Notes: generated by a model not told the origin, from the letters alone. Numbered from the stretch's first letter, positions 35,871-44,603 are shown. The stretch: 64,000 bases of DNA from JAJXWB01 sp047605445 (GCA_047605445.1 JASGFP010000002.1:45941-109940), one strand, 5' to 3'. Made by a program: numbers and translations.

Positions 35871-36307
35871 CAGTTTCGCTCCGCGCCCATTGCGGCGGCA
35901 GGGCCAGCGCCTCGCGCCGACGACCGCGACAGGTCGATATCTGCGCCGGAAATCTCGATGGCGAAATCGGCGGCTTCAAGCCGCACCAGCCCTTGCGGCA
36001 GACGGGCGACGGACAATGAGAAGCCGCAATAGCCGTCGGATTGTTGGTAGGCGCGATCGACATCGACGCGATAGAGGTCGGCCAATGTGCTCGCGACCGG
36101 AGCGCCGTCAACCCTGGCTACGATCGACAGTCGGCGTCGCGGCGACAGTGTCGAGAAAGCCCAGCCCGAAATGCGGCCGTCCGACACGGCGTCGACCCAG
36201 CCGATCACATGCGAATCCGGATAGCGCGGCGGCGGTTGTTCGTCTCCGCGCGACCCGATGAGTCCGATGCGGCGAAGAAGGCCGACGAAACGCGTCCGAA
36301 CGATCAA
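35870..36307 (-). CDS. Stand-alone glycosyltransferase-accessory beta domain
   Basis: This 145-aa protein consists of a basic N-terminal arm and one beta-sandwich-like domain. The domain runs from IGWVDAVSDGRISGWAF through VDGAPVASTLADLYRVDVD to DGYCGFSLSVARLP. I recognise this pattern as a module often fused to, or repeated beside, polysaccharide glycosyltransferases, function unknown. TTG 36307 is preferred because GGAGAGG lies 9 nt upstream, and the longer frame to 36406 has no features. It is translationally coupled to the double glycosyltransferase downstream. Confidence 0.65.
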   Translation of the reverse strand: MIVRTRFVGLLRRIGLIGSRGDEQPPPRYPDSHVIGWVDAVSDGRISGWAFSTLSPRRRLSIVARVDGAPVASTLADLYRVDVDRAYQQSDGYCGFSLSVARLPQGLVRLEAADFAIEISGADIDLSRSSARGAGPAAAMGAERN

Positions 36308-36454
36308 ACCAGAACGCCTCTCCGTTTGCGCATGCGGCGCGGCCGGAAACTTGCCACCGCCCCTCCTGCATGCTGTATGCGCCCTATCCGGATGATCGGC
36401 GGCCACGAGCGCAACTCATATCATCGGCCCGGCCGGCGCAAGCCTGGAAACAGC

Positions 36455-37549
36455 GTGTCGACAAACGTCCTCATCGAAATTTCCGGACATGGCTTCGGCC
36501 ACCTCATGCAGATCATGCCGGTGGCTGCGGCGCTGCAGAAGCGCCTCCCGGACTTCGAGATTTCGGTTCGCTCCAGCCTTGCGCCCGAACGCCTCCGGCA
36601 CGAGGTCGCGAAGTTCGGACGCTTTCAAGTCCATTGCGACGCGGCGCCGGATTTTCATCCGCGCATGAGGAATTCCTATTCGGTCGATACCGGCGCGACG
36701 ATCGAGGCCTGCCGAGGCGCCTTCGACGCGTTCGAAACCCTGGTCGCCGCCGAGCAGCATTTTCTGGACCGCGGCGGGTTCGATCTCGTCGTGTCCGACA
36801 TTTCCCCTCTTCCGCTTGCCGCGGCGCAACGGTCGGGCGTTCCCAACGTCGCGCTGTGCTCGCTGGACTGGGCGGCGACGCTGGCCTTCATTCCCGATCT
36901 CGCGGCTCCGCTTCAGGACGTGATCGAGCGGCTGCGGGGCATTTACAACGAGTGCGACCTGTTCCTTCGGCCGGCGCCGCATATCGGATGCGCGGGCGCG
37001 TCGAATTGCCGGCCCCTCGGCCATATCGCGCGCATCGGAGCCAACCGGCGCGGAGAGATCGGCGCGGCGTTCGGCATAGATCCGGACGCACGCCTCGTGA
37101 TGGTTTCGAGCGGCGGCATGGACGGATTTCCATTCGCCATCGACATTCCGAAACGCGCCGGCCTGTTCTGGGTTCTGCCGGACGGCCTCGGCGCGCCGGC
37201 TGCGGATCGCCAGCCGGTCTCAGCCCTCGCGCGATGGGCCTATATCGACATCCTCGCCTCGCTGGACGTTCTAGTCGCCAAACCCGGCTACGGGTTGATC
37301 GTCGAGGCGGTCGCCAACGGCGTTCCGGTCGCCTCGCTCGAACGCAACGGCTGGGTCGATGTCGCCTCTCTGGAAGCGTGGGGCGGCGAACACGGCGCGC
37401 TGTGTCGCATCGGCATGGCCGATATCCGAACGGGCGCATGGGCCGCGGACGTCGAGCGGCTTGCGTGGGGAGTGCGCCCGAAGCCTTATCCACCGACCGG
37501 CGCCGAAGAGGCGGTCGAGCGTATCGCTTCCCTGCTCCAGCCGGCCTGA
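36455..37549 (+). CDS. MurG/GT28-like glycosyltransferase family protein
   Basis: This 364-aa GT-B-fold protein begins VLIEISGHGFGHLMQIMPVAAAL, the Gly/His-rich loop of GT1/GT28 enzymes, and ends with LASLDVLVAKPGYGLIVEAVANGVPVASLER, the nucleotide-sugar-binding loop. In the middle, DLVVSDISPLPLAAAQRSGVPNVAL is the acceptor-domain pattern of the same family. The start is GTG 36455, 4-8 nt after GGAAAC. An ATG-led extension has no conserved content. Adjacent genes are GT2-type enzymes on the opposite strand, so it belongs to the same surface-polysaccharide locus. Confidence 0.8.
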   Translation: MSTNVLIEISGHGFGHLMQIMPVAAALQKRLPDFEISVRSSLAPERLRHEVAKFGRFQVHCDAAPDFHPRMRNSYSVDTGATIEACRGAFDAFETLVAAEQHFLDRGGFDLVVSDISPLPLAAAQRSGVPNVALCSLDWAATLAFIPDLAAPLQDVIERLRGIYNECDLFLRPAPHIGCAGASNCRPLGHIARIGANRRGEIGAAFGIDPDARLVMVSSGGMDGFPFAIDIPKRAGLFWVLPDGLGAPAADRQPVSALARWAYIDILASLDVLVAKPGYGLIVEAVANGVPVASLERNGWVDVASLEAWGGEHGALCRIGMADIRTGAWAADVERLAWGVRPKPYPPTGAEEAVERIASLLQPA

Positions 37550-37551
37550 TC

Positions 37552-38649
37552 TCACGCCGTCTCGATCGGCAGGCCAAGCGATGCCGCCACATCGCGAAGC
37601 GCGTGCGGCGCTGCGGCGTCCCGCGCGAAGCGCAGGCGCGAAACGCCGAGGCGGACCAGTTGCTGGCGAATGCTCGCCGGCGGCTCGTCCGCCACGAATG
37701 GCCGCAGATTCGGCAAGGGCGCGCCGGAGGCGAAGGCAAGCCGCCACCGCTTGCGTCCGTCGCGCCGAAGATGAAGCGCCGCCGTCTCGTCGGCGCCGGC
37801 GGCATCGCCCACGATCAGGAGACCGCCCCCTGAACCGCGCGCGCGCCGCGCGTCGATCTCGGCGCGGAGCGGCGCGAGCGGACTGCGGCGCAGGAAGTCG
37901 CCGACCATGCCCGGATAGTGCGGGTGAAGTTCGCGCAACAGGTCCTGCGCCCGCGCCGCGAGGCTTTCGCGCTCGCCCTTGAACGAGGAGGCGCCGCGAT
38001 GCCAGGAAAAGACATTGCAGGCGGCGACATTCTTCCAGCCGCGCGCGAGCGCCCGCATGCAGAAGTCGTTTTCCTCGCCGTAGCCCCGGCCGAAGCGCGC
38101 GGCGTCGAAAGGCCCGACCTGCGCGAGGCAGGCGCGCCTGATCGTCATGCAGAAGCCGACCGCCGTAGGTATCTCTACGGGGTCGGCGTCGATACGCGCA
38201 CAGATTTCGTCGATCTCGCGCCAGTCCGTTTCGAGCGCGTCGGCATTGTCGACGCAATCGAGAGGGTAGCTCAGGATGGTCGCCGCATTCGACATGGGCG
38301 TGATCGTGCCGACGGCGGGGTCCTCACGCAGGATTCGCGACAGCCGGTCCAGCCAGTCGCCGAAGACGATCGCGTCGGAATTGAGCAGGACCACGTCGCG
38401 GTCGGGATGCATCGCCATGCCGCGATTGACCGTGCCGGAGAAGCCGAGATTTCCGGAATTGCGGACGATTTCGACCTTGGGGTGGGTCGCCAGATCGCCG
38501 GCGAACGCCGTGAAATTTTCCGGAGAGGCGTCGTCGATGACGATCAGGCGGAAGTCCGCAAGATTTTGCGCGGCGAGCACGCTTTCCATCGCAGCGCGTG
38601 CATCGTGAAAGGCGCCATAGACCGGTACAATGATGTCGAACGGTTTCAC
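37552..38649 (-). CDS. GT2 family glycosyltransferase
   Basis: This 365-aa protein has a GT-A fold. DIIVPVYGAFHDARAAMESVL opens the domain, LIVIDDAS follows, and VVLLNSDAIVFGDW holds the metal-binding DxD region. AVGFCMTIRRACLAQVG, GYGEENDFCMRALARGW and FSWHRGASSF are typical of rhamnosyl- and galactofuranosyltransferase-like GT2 enzymes. The last 100 residues are an additional domain of unknown type. GTG 38649 is the only in-frame start before a strong terminator hairpin 16 nt upstream. Given the rfb operon nearby, rhamnose transfer is a reasonable but unproven guess. Confidence 0.85.
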   Translation of the reverse strand: MKPFDIIVPVYGAFHDARAAMESVLAAQNLADFRLIVIDDASPENFTAFAGDLATHPKVEIVRNSGNLGFSGTVNRGMAMHPDRDVVLLNSDAIVFGDWLDRLSRILREDPAVGTITPMSNAATILSYPLDCVDNADALETDWREIDEICARIDADPVEIPTAVGFCMTIRRACLAQVGPFDAARFGRGYGEENDFCMRALARGWKNVAACNVFSWHRGASSFKGERESLAARAQDLLRELHPHYPGMVGDFLRRSPLAPLRAEIDARRARGSGGGLLIVGDAAGADETAALHLRRDGRKRWRLAFASGAPLPNLRPFVADEPPASIRQQLVRLGVSRLRFARDAAAPHALRDVAASLGLPIETA

Positions 38650-38664
38650 GACAACAACATTCTC

Positions 38665-38695
38665 AAAAAAAACGCCGGCGCCAAAGCGCCGGCGT
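38665..38695 (-). terminator. Strong intrinsic terminator of the SQD1-like gene
   Basis: Ten-base perfect arms (ACGCCGGCGC and GCGCCGGCGT at 38672-38681 and 38686-38695) enclose a 4-nt loop. On the minus strand they are followed by eight T residues. It lies 28 nt after the stop of the UDP-sulfoquinovose-synthase gene and ends just before the next minus-strand gene. Confidence 0.9.
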
Positions 38696-38723
38696 CCTGT
38701 TCAGCGGACGTCGGGCCAATCTG

Positions 38724-39920
38724 TCAGCTTGGCTGGACATTCCAGTAGGAGACGCACGGAATTTTCGTCTTGTCCGCGCGATGCGCGAAGCGGCGCGCAA
38801 TCTCCTGAACTTCGGTCATGAGGCCGTCGGCCAGCGTCGTCGGGTTGAGACCCAGCGCCAGGAACTGGCCGTTCTCGACCCGAAGCTCGTTTTCAGCGGC
38901 TTCGTTGCGGGGATTGTCGACCAGCTTGAACTGCGCGCCGGTCATCGCCGAGATGCGCTCGGCCAGATCGATCAGACGATGCGTTTCCGTCATCTGGTTG
39001 AGGATGCGCACGCGCTCATGGTTGGCCGGCGGGCTCTCGAGCGCGATCTGGATGCAGCGCACCGTGTCGCTGATATGGATGAACGCGCGGGTCTGGCCGC
39101 CGGTGCCGTGCACCGTCATCGGATATTCGAGCGCGGCCTGCATGAGGAAGCGGTTTAGAACGGTGCCGTAGTCGCCATCGTAGTCGAAGCGATTGATGAG
39201 CCGCTCGTCGAGGCGGGTTTCCGCCGTCTGCGTCCCCCACACGATGCCCTGATGCAGGTCGGTGACGCGCGTGCCGTGGTTCTTCGCGTAGAACTGGAAG
39301 AACAACTGATCCTGCGACTTGGTCATGTGGTAGATGCTGCCCGGATTGGTCGGGTACAGGATCTCGAGCGGCCTGCGCTCGCCTTCCACCGTCACCTCGA
39401 TCGGCAGATAGCCCTCGGGAATCTTCAGGCCGGCCGTGCCGTAGCCGTAGACGCCCATCGTTCCCAGGTGGATGAGATGGCAGTCGGGAACCACTTCCGT
39501 GATGGCGCAGAGCACGTCATGGGTCGCAGTGAGGTTATTGCGGACCGTGTAGCGCTTTTCGGTGTGCGACTTCATCGAATAGGGCGCGGCGCGCTGTTCG
39601 GCGAAGTGAACGATTGCCTTGGGGCGCTTGGCGGCCAGAAGCGCCTTGAGCTCCTCGTAATCCTCGCCGAGCGTAAGATTGACGAAGCCGATCGTCTTGC
39701 CGGTGGCTTCCTTCCAGGCGTCCAGCCGATGCTGGATCGTTGCGATCGGGGTCAGGGAATCGACGCCAAGATCAATGTCGATCTTGCGGCGCGAAAGGTT
39801 GTCGACGATCGTAACGTCGTAGCCGAGTTTCGAAAGGCGGAGGGCGGTCGGCCATCCGCAGAACCCGTCGCCACCGAGAACCAGCACGTTCTCCGATTTC
39901 GAATCTGATCCGTTCTTCAC
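38724..39920 (-). CDS. SQD1-like UDP-sulfoquinovose synthase
   Basis: This 398-aa extended SDR protein should convert UDP-glucose and sulfite to UDP-sulfoquinovose, the donor for sulfolipid or sulfoquinovose-containing polysaccharide. It has VLVLGGDGFCGWPTALRL, then HFAEQRAAPYSM, GTMGVYGYGTAGLKIPEGY, and YHMTKSQDQLFFQFY as the YxxxK region, all recognisable in plant SQD1 and bacterial SqdB/Agl3 relatives. HQGIVWGTQT is also typical. GTG 39920 with AGGAAG just upstream is preferred to a GTG 54 nt earlier. It is the only sulfur-related gene in the polysaccharide locus, and no sulfolipid glycosyltransferase (sqdD/sqdX) is adjacent by clear homology. Confidence 0.88.
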   Translation of the reverse strand: MKNGSDSKSENVLVLGGDGFCGWPTALRLSKLGYDVTIVDNLSRRKIDIDLGVDSLTPIATIQHRLDAWKEATGKTIGFVNLTLGEDYEELKALLAAKRPKAIVHFAEQRAAPYSMKSHTEKRYTVRNNLTATHDVLCAITEVVPDCHLIHLGTMGVYGYGTAGLKIPEGYLPIEVTVEGERRPLEILYPTNPGSIYHMTKSQDQLFFQFYAKNHGTRVTDLHQGIVWGTQTAETRLDERLINRFDYDGDYGTVLNRFLMQAALEYPMTVHGTGGQTRAFIHISDTVRCIQIALESPPANHERVRILNQMTETHRLIDLAERISAMTGAQFKLVDNPRNEAAENELRVENGQFLALGLNPTTLADGLMTEVQEIARRFAHRADKTKIPCVSYWNVQPS

Positions 39921-40484
39921 TGAGCTTCCTATCGCCGATTGATTAGGGGCGCCATTGCTGACGGGACGCGCCACTCCATACTGACGTAGCGTGCGCGCTG
40001 CAAGACTTACCTAAGTCAGCTTTAGCATAGACTGCGTTTCGGCGGGCGCTTGGCGGATCCGGCAGCCCGAGGGTCTCGTCCGGCGCGACTCGCCTCGGCT
40101 CGCGCTTCCGCGTTCAACAGAACCCCAACGCCACCACGACGCAAGCTCATGAAATGGCTGCATAATATTGGGATCGGTAAACGAAAGCGCCCGCGGGCGC
40201 GCCGGAGGCCCGGATTGGGCCTCCTTCCTTCGCCGCGGTCTCGTCAGTGCCGGCGTCGCGGCGGATTTCTTTGCAGCGAAAGAATGGCTCAACTTGAGCA
40301 ATATTGGTCAGGCGGCGCCCAAGTTCTGAAAAACCCGCTGAAATATATGGGTTTTCGTCACCTGGATTTGGCAAAACGCATGACTGACATTGCGAAACCA
40401 GCAAGCCGTGGAGGCCGCCGCTCGATCTCATTTCCGTTCGCCGTGCGGCAGGGTAAGTAGGGTGCTTCCAGAGAGGGGAAGGAT
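39921..40484. other. Divergent regulatory region in the polysaccharide locus
   Basis: About 560 nt with no supportable gene separate two divergently transcribed polysaccharide genes. A perfect palindrome GACTTA-CC-TAAGTC lies at 40004-40017 and a second, GCTCAACTTGAGC, at 40287-40299. Both are of a size bound by dimeric regulators. The sequence becomes AT-rich around 40140-40170 and 40260-40390, as expected for promoters. Open frames in the region are short and biased by base composition. Confidence 0.5.
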
Positions 40485-41774
40485 TTGGAAGTTCGCGCCG
40501 CGCTCTACGACGTGACCCGGCTTTCGGGCCGCCTTTTTAGCCCGACGCCCGGCGGAATCGACAGGATGGACTTCGCGTATGCGAAACATTTTCTCTCGAA
40601 ACCCGGCGCGGCGGCTGTCGGCATCTCCCTGCGCGGCCCGGCTCTGTTCGATTCACGGGTATCGGACGCCATCCTCGCCAAGATGCGTTCGCAATGGGCG
40701 CCGCCGGAAGGTCCGAACGCCGCTGGCGCGGGACGGTTCGAGACGCTCCGCAAGATCGAGACCTGGCTGATGGAGGGGGCCCCCCGGAACCGCCAATCGA
40801 AGATTCAGCGCATTTCGGCCCACCGGCCGAAGGGAAACCTGCAGGGGGCGCTGTCGGCCTACGCCGGCCTTGCGTTGCAGGGGCGGTCGTTGATCCGGAG
40901 GGCGCCCGAAAATTCGGTCTATCTCAATGTGAGCCAGTTCCCGCTCTGGAGCGGCGCCTACACCGGCTGGCTCGACGCGCGCCCGGATGTCCGGTGCGTC
41001 ACGATGATTCACGACGTCCTGCCTTTGCAATATCCCGAGTTCTTTCCCGAGCACGAGAAGGAGCGGCATGAGAAGCGCCTTTCCCTCCTCGCGCGCCGGG
41101 GCAGCGGCGTGATCGTCTCGACTGCGGCTGTCCGGGAGGAACTCGCGGCCCGGCTCGCCGCGCTCGGGCGGCGCGACATGCCGATACAGGTCGCTCATTT
41201 GCCGATCGACGAGGCTTTTGCGGCGGCGATCGAGCCCGGGGGCGCCATTGCCGGCAACATTCCTTATTTCGTGGCGTGCGGGACGATAGAGCCGCGCAAG
41301 AACCACCTTATGCTGCTGCAATTGTGGCGGGAAATGATCGCCGATGACGCTGACGCCGCGCCCCGGCTGATCATCGTCGGCAAGCGCGGCTGGGACAACG
41401 AAACCGTCTTTCGCATCCTCGATCGGTCGGTCGCGCTGTCGGGCCACGTGCTCGAGGTCAACGGCCTGTCGACTCTGGAGTTGCGCTGCCTTCTCGCCGG
41501 GGCGCGCGCGCTGCTGGCGCCTTCGCTGGCGGAGGGCTTCGGGCTGCCGATTTCTGAGGCGCGCGCCGCCGGCGCGCCGGTGATCGCCTCCGACATCCCC
41601 GTCTTCCGAGAGATAGGGGGAACGGACACCATCTACCGGCATCCGCTCGACCTGCCGGACTGGAGGCAGGCGGTTGAACAGGCCACGCGCACGCGCGCCC
41701 CGATGCCCGTCTCCAGCGGAATCGACCAAGCGGCCTATTTCAAAACCGTTGAAGCGTTCGTCATGTCGCTCTAG
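40485..41774 (+). CDS. GT4-family glycosyltransferase
   Basis: This 429-aa GT-B enzyme carries the clear family 4 C-terminal domain: ACGTIEPRKNHLMLLQLWREM begins the donor-binding half. SGLSTLELRCLLAGARALLAPSLAEGFGLPISEARAAGAPVIASDIPVFREI in outline (NGLSTLEL to FREIGG) contains the EX7E motif and GFGLP loop, typical of polysaccharide mannosyl-/glucosyltransferases. The N-terminal half has MIHDVLPLQYPEFF. Start TTG 40485 is supported by GAGGGGAAGG just upstream. It lies at the end of the locus and is transcribed away from the SQD1-like gene. Confidence 0.88.
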   Translation: MEVRAALYDVTRLSGRLFSPTPGGIDRMDFAYAKHFLSKPGAAAVGISLRGPALFDSRVSDAILAKMRSQWAPPEGPNAAGAGRFETLRKIETWLMEGAPRNRQSKIQRISAHRPKGNLQGALSAYAGLALQGRSLIRRAPENSVYLNVSQFPLWSGAYTGWLDARPDVRCVTMIHDVLPLQYPEFFPEHEKERHEKRLSLLARRGSGVIVSTAAVREELAARLAALGRRDMPIQVAHLPIDEAFAAAIEPGGAIAGNIPYFVACGTIEPRKNHLMLLQLWREMIADDADAAPRLIIVGKRGWDNETVFRILDRSVALSGHVLEVNGLSTLELRCLLAGARALLAPSLAEGFGLPISEARAAGAPVIASDIPVFREIGGTDTIYRHPLDLPDWRQAVEQATRTRAPMPVSSGIDQAAYFKTVEAFVMSL

Positions 41775-41956
41775 CTGAGAGCAAAGCGTTGTAATGGCAA
41801 AGATCAAGTAACCATTTTGCAACATCACCCGGCGAAGTGAGCCTTCCAGGGGGGCAATCCATTTTTTTGGCGCTTTTCTGCCGCAAATCAGGAACTAGTT
41901 TACTCGTCTGGAATTAGGCACAACGCAGTTCCCCCATGAGCGAAAAGGTTCCCGGT

Positions 41957-42655
41957 ATGAAAAAGCTTCTTCTGGCCGCAACTTGCTTCAGCACCGTCCT
42001 TTCGGGCGCTGCTCTGGCGGCCGATCTTCCGTCGCGCAAGGCGCCTCCGGCCGTTTACGCGCCCGTTCCGGTGTTCAGCTGGACCGGCTTCTATGTCGGC
42101 GCGAACGTCGGCTACGGCTGGATGGACGCGTTCAACAAGGGCGTCGTCTTCGCGCCGTTCGGCCTCGCGGATCCGCATGGCGGCATCGTCGGCGGCGCCC
42201 AGATCGGCTACAACTGGCAGGTTTCGCCGATGTTCGTGGTCGGCGTCGAGACCGACTTCCAGGGCTCGAGCGTCGGCGGCGGCATCACCGCCCGCAAGAC
42301 CCCCTGGTTCGGCACCGTGCGCGGTCGCCTCGGCGTGACGCCGTTCGGCGCGCCCGTCATGCTGTATGCCACGGGCGGCTTCGCCTATGGCCGCCTCAAC
42401 ATCGGCCCGAACTTCCCCACGGGCGTGAGCGTCGGCAAGGTCGCGACGGGCTGGACGGCCGGCGCGGGCGTGGAATACGCCTTCACCCCGAACTGGTCGG
42501 TCAAGGGCGAGTACCTGTTCACCAACATCGGCGCGAACTATCCGCTCGGCGTGTTCGGTTCGGACATCACGCAGCGCGTGCACGACCACACCGTGCGCGT
42601 CGGCCTGAACTATCGCTTCGGTTGGGGCGGTGGCCCGGTCGTCGCCAAGTACTGA
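41957..42655 (+). CDS. Outer-membrane beta-barrel protein, Omp25/Omp31-like
   Basis: This 232-aa outer-membrane protein begins with a Sec signal (MKKLLLAATCFSTVLSGAALA, cleaved after ALA). The mature part has DLPSRKAPPAVYAPVPVFSWTGFYVGANVGYGW in outline, where the WTGFYVGxNxGY segment is diagnostic of alphaproteobacterial Omp25/Omp31/RopB barrels. Alternating hydrophobic strands follow, ending in the C-terminal aromatic GLNYRFGWGG. Eight strands are expected. ATG 41957, which follows AAAAGG, begins the signal. An ATG seven codons upstream is less likely. A perfect intrinsic terminator ends the transcript, so it is probably monocistronic and strongly expressed. Confidence 0.93.
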   Translation: MKKLLLAATCFSTVLSGAALAADLPSRKAPPAVYAPVPVFSWTGFYVGANVGYGWMDAFNKGVVFAPFGLADPHGGIVGGAQIGYNWQVSPMFVVGVETDFQGSSVGGGITARKTPWFGTVRGRLGVTPFGAPVMLYATGGFAYGRLNIGPNFPTGVSVGKVATGWTAGAGVEYAFTPNWSVKGEYLFTNIGANYPLGVFGSDITQRVHDHTVRVGLNYRFGWGGGPVVAKY

Positions 42656-42676
42656 GCTGTCTCAGCACAGCAATGG

Positions 42677-42708
42677 AAAGGGCCCGCTTGTCGGGCCCTT
42701 TTTCTTTG
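42677..42708 (+). terminator. Intrinsic terminator of the outer-membrane protein gene
   Basis: Ten-base arms AAAGGGCCCG (42677-42686) and CGGGCCCTTT (42692-42701) flank a CTTGT loop. The 3' arm runs into TTTTTCTTT, so the structure has all features of a Rho-independent terminator for the plus-strand gene. It ends 4 nt before the converging transketolase gene. Confidence 0.92.
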
Positions 42709-42711
42709 TGG

Positions 42712-43746
42712 CTACAGCCAACCCTTGATCGCGCCGGCCATGCAAGCCGACGAAAGCCCGTAGCGGTCGTGCAGGGTCGGCAAGGCGCCGGCGTCGAGGA
42801 AGGCGTCGGGCAGCGCGATCTGCCTGAAGGCGGCGGGATGAACGCCGCCCCGCAGCAACGCGCCCGCCACGGCCTCGCCGAGGCCGCCGATGAGCGTGTG
42901 GTTCTCGGCGACGATGACCGGGCGCCCGGTCCTTGCCGCCGCCTTCAGGATCGTCGCCTCGTCCAGCGGCTTGATCGTGGGAACATGCAGCACGGCGACG
43001 GACAGCTTGTCTTTTTCCAGAAGCGCCGCCGCCTCCAGCGCGCGCATGGTCATCAGGCCAGTCGAAACGACCAGCGCATCTGCGCCCTCGCGAATCGTCT
43101 TGGCTTTGCCGAGTTCGAACGTGTAGCCATATTCGTTCAGCACGAGCGGTACGTTCCCGCGCAGCAACCGCATGTAAACCGGCCCCTTGTGAGCCGCGAT
43201 GGCCGGCACGGCCTGTTCGATCTCATGCGCATCGCAAGGGTCGATCACGGTGAGGTTCGGCATCCCGCGGAAAATCGCGAGATCTTCCGTCGCCTGATGG
43301 CTGGGCCCATAACCGGTGGTCAGACCGGGCAGCGCGCAGCAGATTTTCACGTCGAGATTTTCTTCCGCGATCGCCAGGCAGATGAAATCGTAGGCGCGGC
43401 GCGAGGCGAAGACGGCGTAGGTCGTCGCCCAGGCCTGGAACCCTTCGCGCGCAAACCCGGCCGAAGCCATCATCAGCAACTGCTCGGCCATGCCCATCTG
43501 GTAGAAGCGGTCGGGATGCTTCTGCGCGAATATGTGCAGGTCGGTGTATTTGGCTAGGTCGGCGGAGAGGCCGACGATCTCGGGCCGTGCATCCGCCAGT
43601 TTCGCCAGCGCATTGCCGAAGGGGGCCGCCGCGGTGCGCTGATCCGGCCCCGCTATGGAAGCGATCATGGCCGAGGTCTTGGCGTTCGGCCGATCGAGGC
43701 TCGCATCGTCGAGCCATGCAGGCCGGATGTATTTCGAGCGTCTCAT
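42712..43746 (-). CDS. Transketolase C-terminal subunit (pyrimidine and C domains)
   Basis: This 344-aa subunit of a split transketolase carries the pyrimidine-binding domain, from FGNALAKLADARPEIVGLSADLAKYT through RFYQMGMAEQLLMMASAGFAREGF, with the catalytic glutamate in MAEQ. The C-terminal domain follows, with VIVAENHTLIGGLGEAVA. It should work with the N-terminal subunit encoded immediately upstream to transfer two-carbon ketol units, using thiamine diphosphate. ATG 43746 overlaps the stop of the partner as ATGA. The pair lies in an operon with an SDR and a MarR regulator, so its substrate may be a non-standard sugar, as with the two-subunit transketolases of apiose-type pathways. Confidence 0.9.
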   Translation of the reverse strand: MRRSKYIRPAWLDDASLDRPNAKTSAMIASIAGPDQRTAAAPFGNALAKLADARPEIVGLSADLAKYTDLHIFAQKHPDRFYQMGMAEQLLMMASAGFAREGFQAWATTYAVFASRRAYDFICLAIAEENLDVKICCALPGLTTGYGPSHQATEDLAIFRGMPNLTVIDPCDAHEIEQAVPAIAAHKGPVYMRLLRGNVPLVLNEYGYTFELGKAKTIREGADALVVSTGLMTMRALEAAALLEKDKLSVAVLHVPTIKPLDEATILKAAARTGRPVIVAENHTLIGGLGEAVAGALLRGGVHPAAFRQIALPDAFLDAGALPTLHDRYGLSSACMAGAIKGWL

Positions 43747-44582
43747 TGGCGCGGCTCCGCGTCGATGATGTCGAGGGCCTTCCGCCATTCATCGGCTTCG
43801 ACACGCAGGAAGTGATTGCGTTCGCGCGCCTCGAGGAACGGCACGCCGCGTCCCATCCGCGTATCGCAGATGATGATGCGTGGCTGCTTGCCTGAATGGT
43901 TTCGCGCGTTATCGAACGCCTCGACAAGCGCGTCGATGTCGTTGCCATCGACGCGTTGCGCATACCAGTTGAACGCCTCGAACTTCGGCTTCAGCGGCTC
44001 GAAGTTGAGCTGCTGCGTCGAAGGGCCGTCGGCCTGCATGTTGTTGACGTCGACAATGCCGATCAGATTGTCGAGCCCGAACGATCCTGCGGACATGGCG
44101 GCCTCCCACGTCGAACCCTCGTCGAGTTCGCCATCGGAAAAAAGATTGTAGACGAAGCTCGCCGATTTCTTGCGCTTGAGCGCGAGCGCCATGCCCACCG
44201 CAATGCCGAGACCATGGCCTAGAGATCCTCCCGTGATCTCCATGCCCGGCGTGTACGCCGCCATGCCGGACATGGGCAAGCGCGAATCGTCGCCGCCGTA
44301 GCTCTCGATTTCATCCTCGGGAATCACGCCGGCTTCGATCAGCGCCGCATAAAGCGCGATGGCGTAGTGGCCGATCGACAGGCAAAAGCGGTCGCGGGCC
44401 TCCCATTCGGGCTCGGCCGGCCGATAGTTCAGCGCGTGAAAATAGGAGACGGCGAGAAAGTCCGCGGCGCCGAGCGCCTGTGCAATATAGCCTTGGCCTT
44501 GCACCTCGCCCATGCGCAAGGCATGGCGGCGTATGCGTCGCGCACGTTCGCGGAGACTGACGTTGTGACCGGGTTCCGACAT
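43743..44582 (-). CDS. Transketolase N-terminal subunit (PP domain)
   Basis: This 279-aa subunit contributes the pyrophosphate-binding domain. SDGELDEGSTWEAAMSAG followed by GIVDVNNMQADG gives the thiamine-diphosphate motif G/SDG-x25-N. GGSLGHGLGIAVGMALALK and IICDTRMGRGV are standard. The catalytic histidines lie in the SIGHYA segment. It is 22 nt downstream of the preceding transcriptional neighbour and 4 nt into its partner. Split transketolases are found in many catabolic operons and cannot be assigned to one sugar by sequence alone. Confidence 0.92.
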   Translation of the reverse strand: MSEPGHNVSLRERARRIRRHALRMGEVQGQGYIAQALGAADFLAVSYFHALNYRPAEPEWEARDRFCLSIGHYAIALYAALIEAGVIPEDEIESYGGDDSRLPMSGMAAYTPGMEITGGSLGHGLGIAVGMALALKRKKSASFVYNLFSDGELDEGSTWEAAMSAGSFGLDNLIGIVDVNNMQADGPSTQQLNFEPLKPKFEAFNWYAQRVDGNDIDALVEAFDNARNHSGKQPRIIICDTRMGRGVPFLEARERNHFLRVEADEWRKALDIIDAEPRQ

Positions 44583-44603
44583 GGCTGCGCCGTCTTTCAG
44601 GTA

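Noticed and set aside
40050..40460. A 136-codon frame in the long spacer before the GT4 gene
   Set aside because: It is Arg/Pro-rich with composition of translated GC-rich non-coding DNA, and has no plausible start signal or domain.
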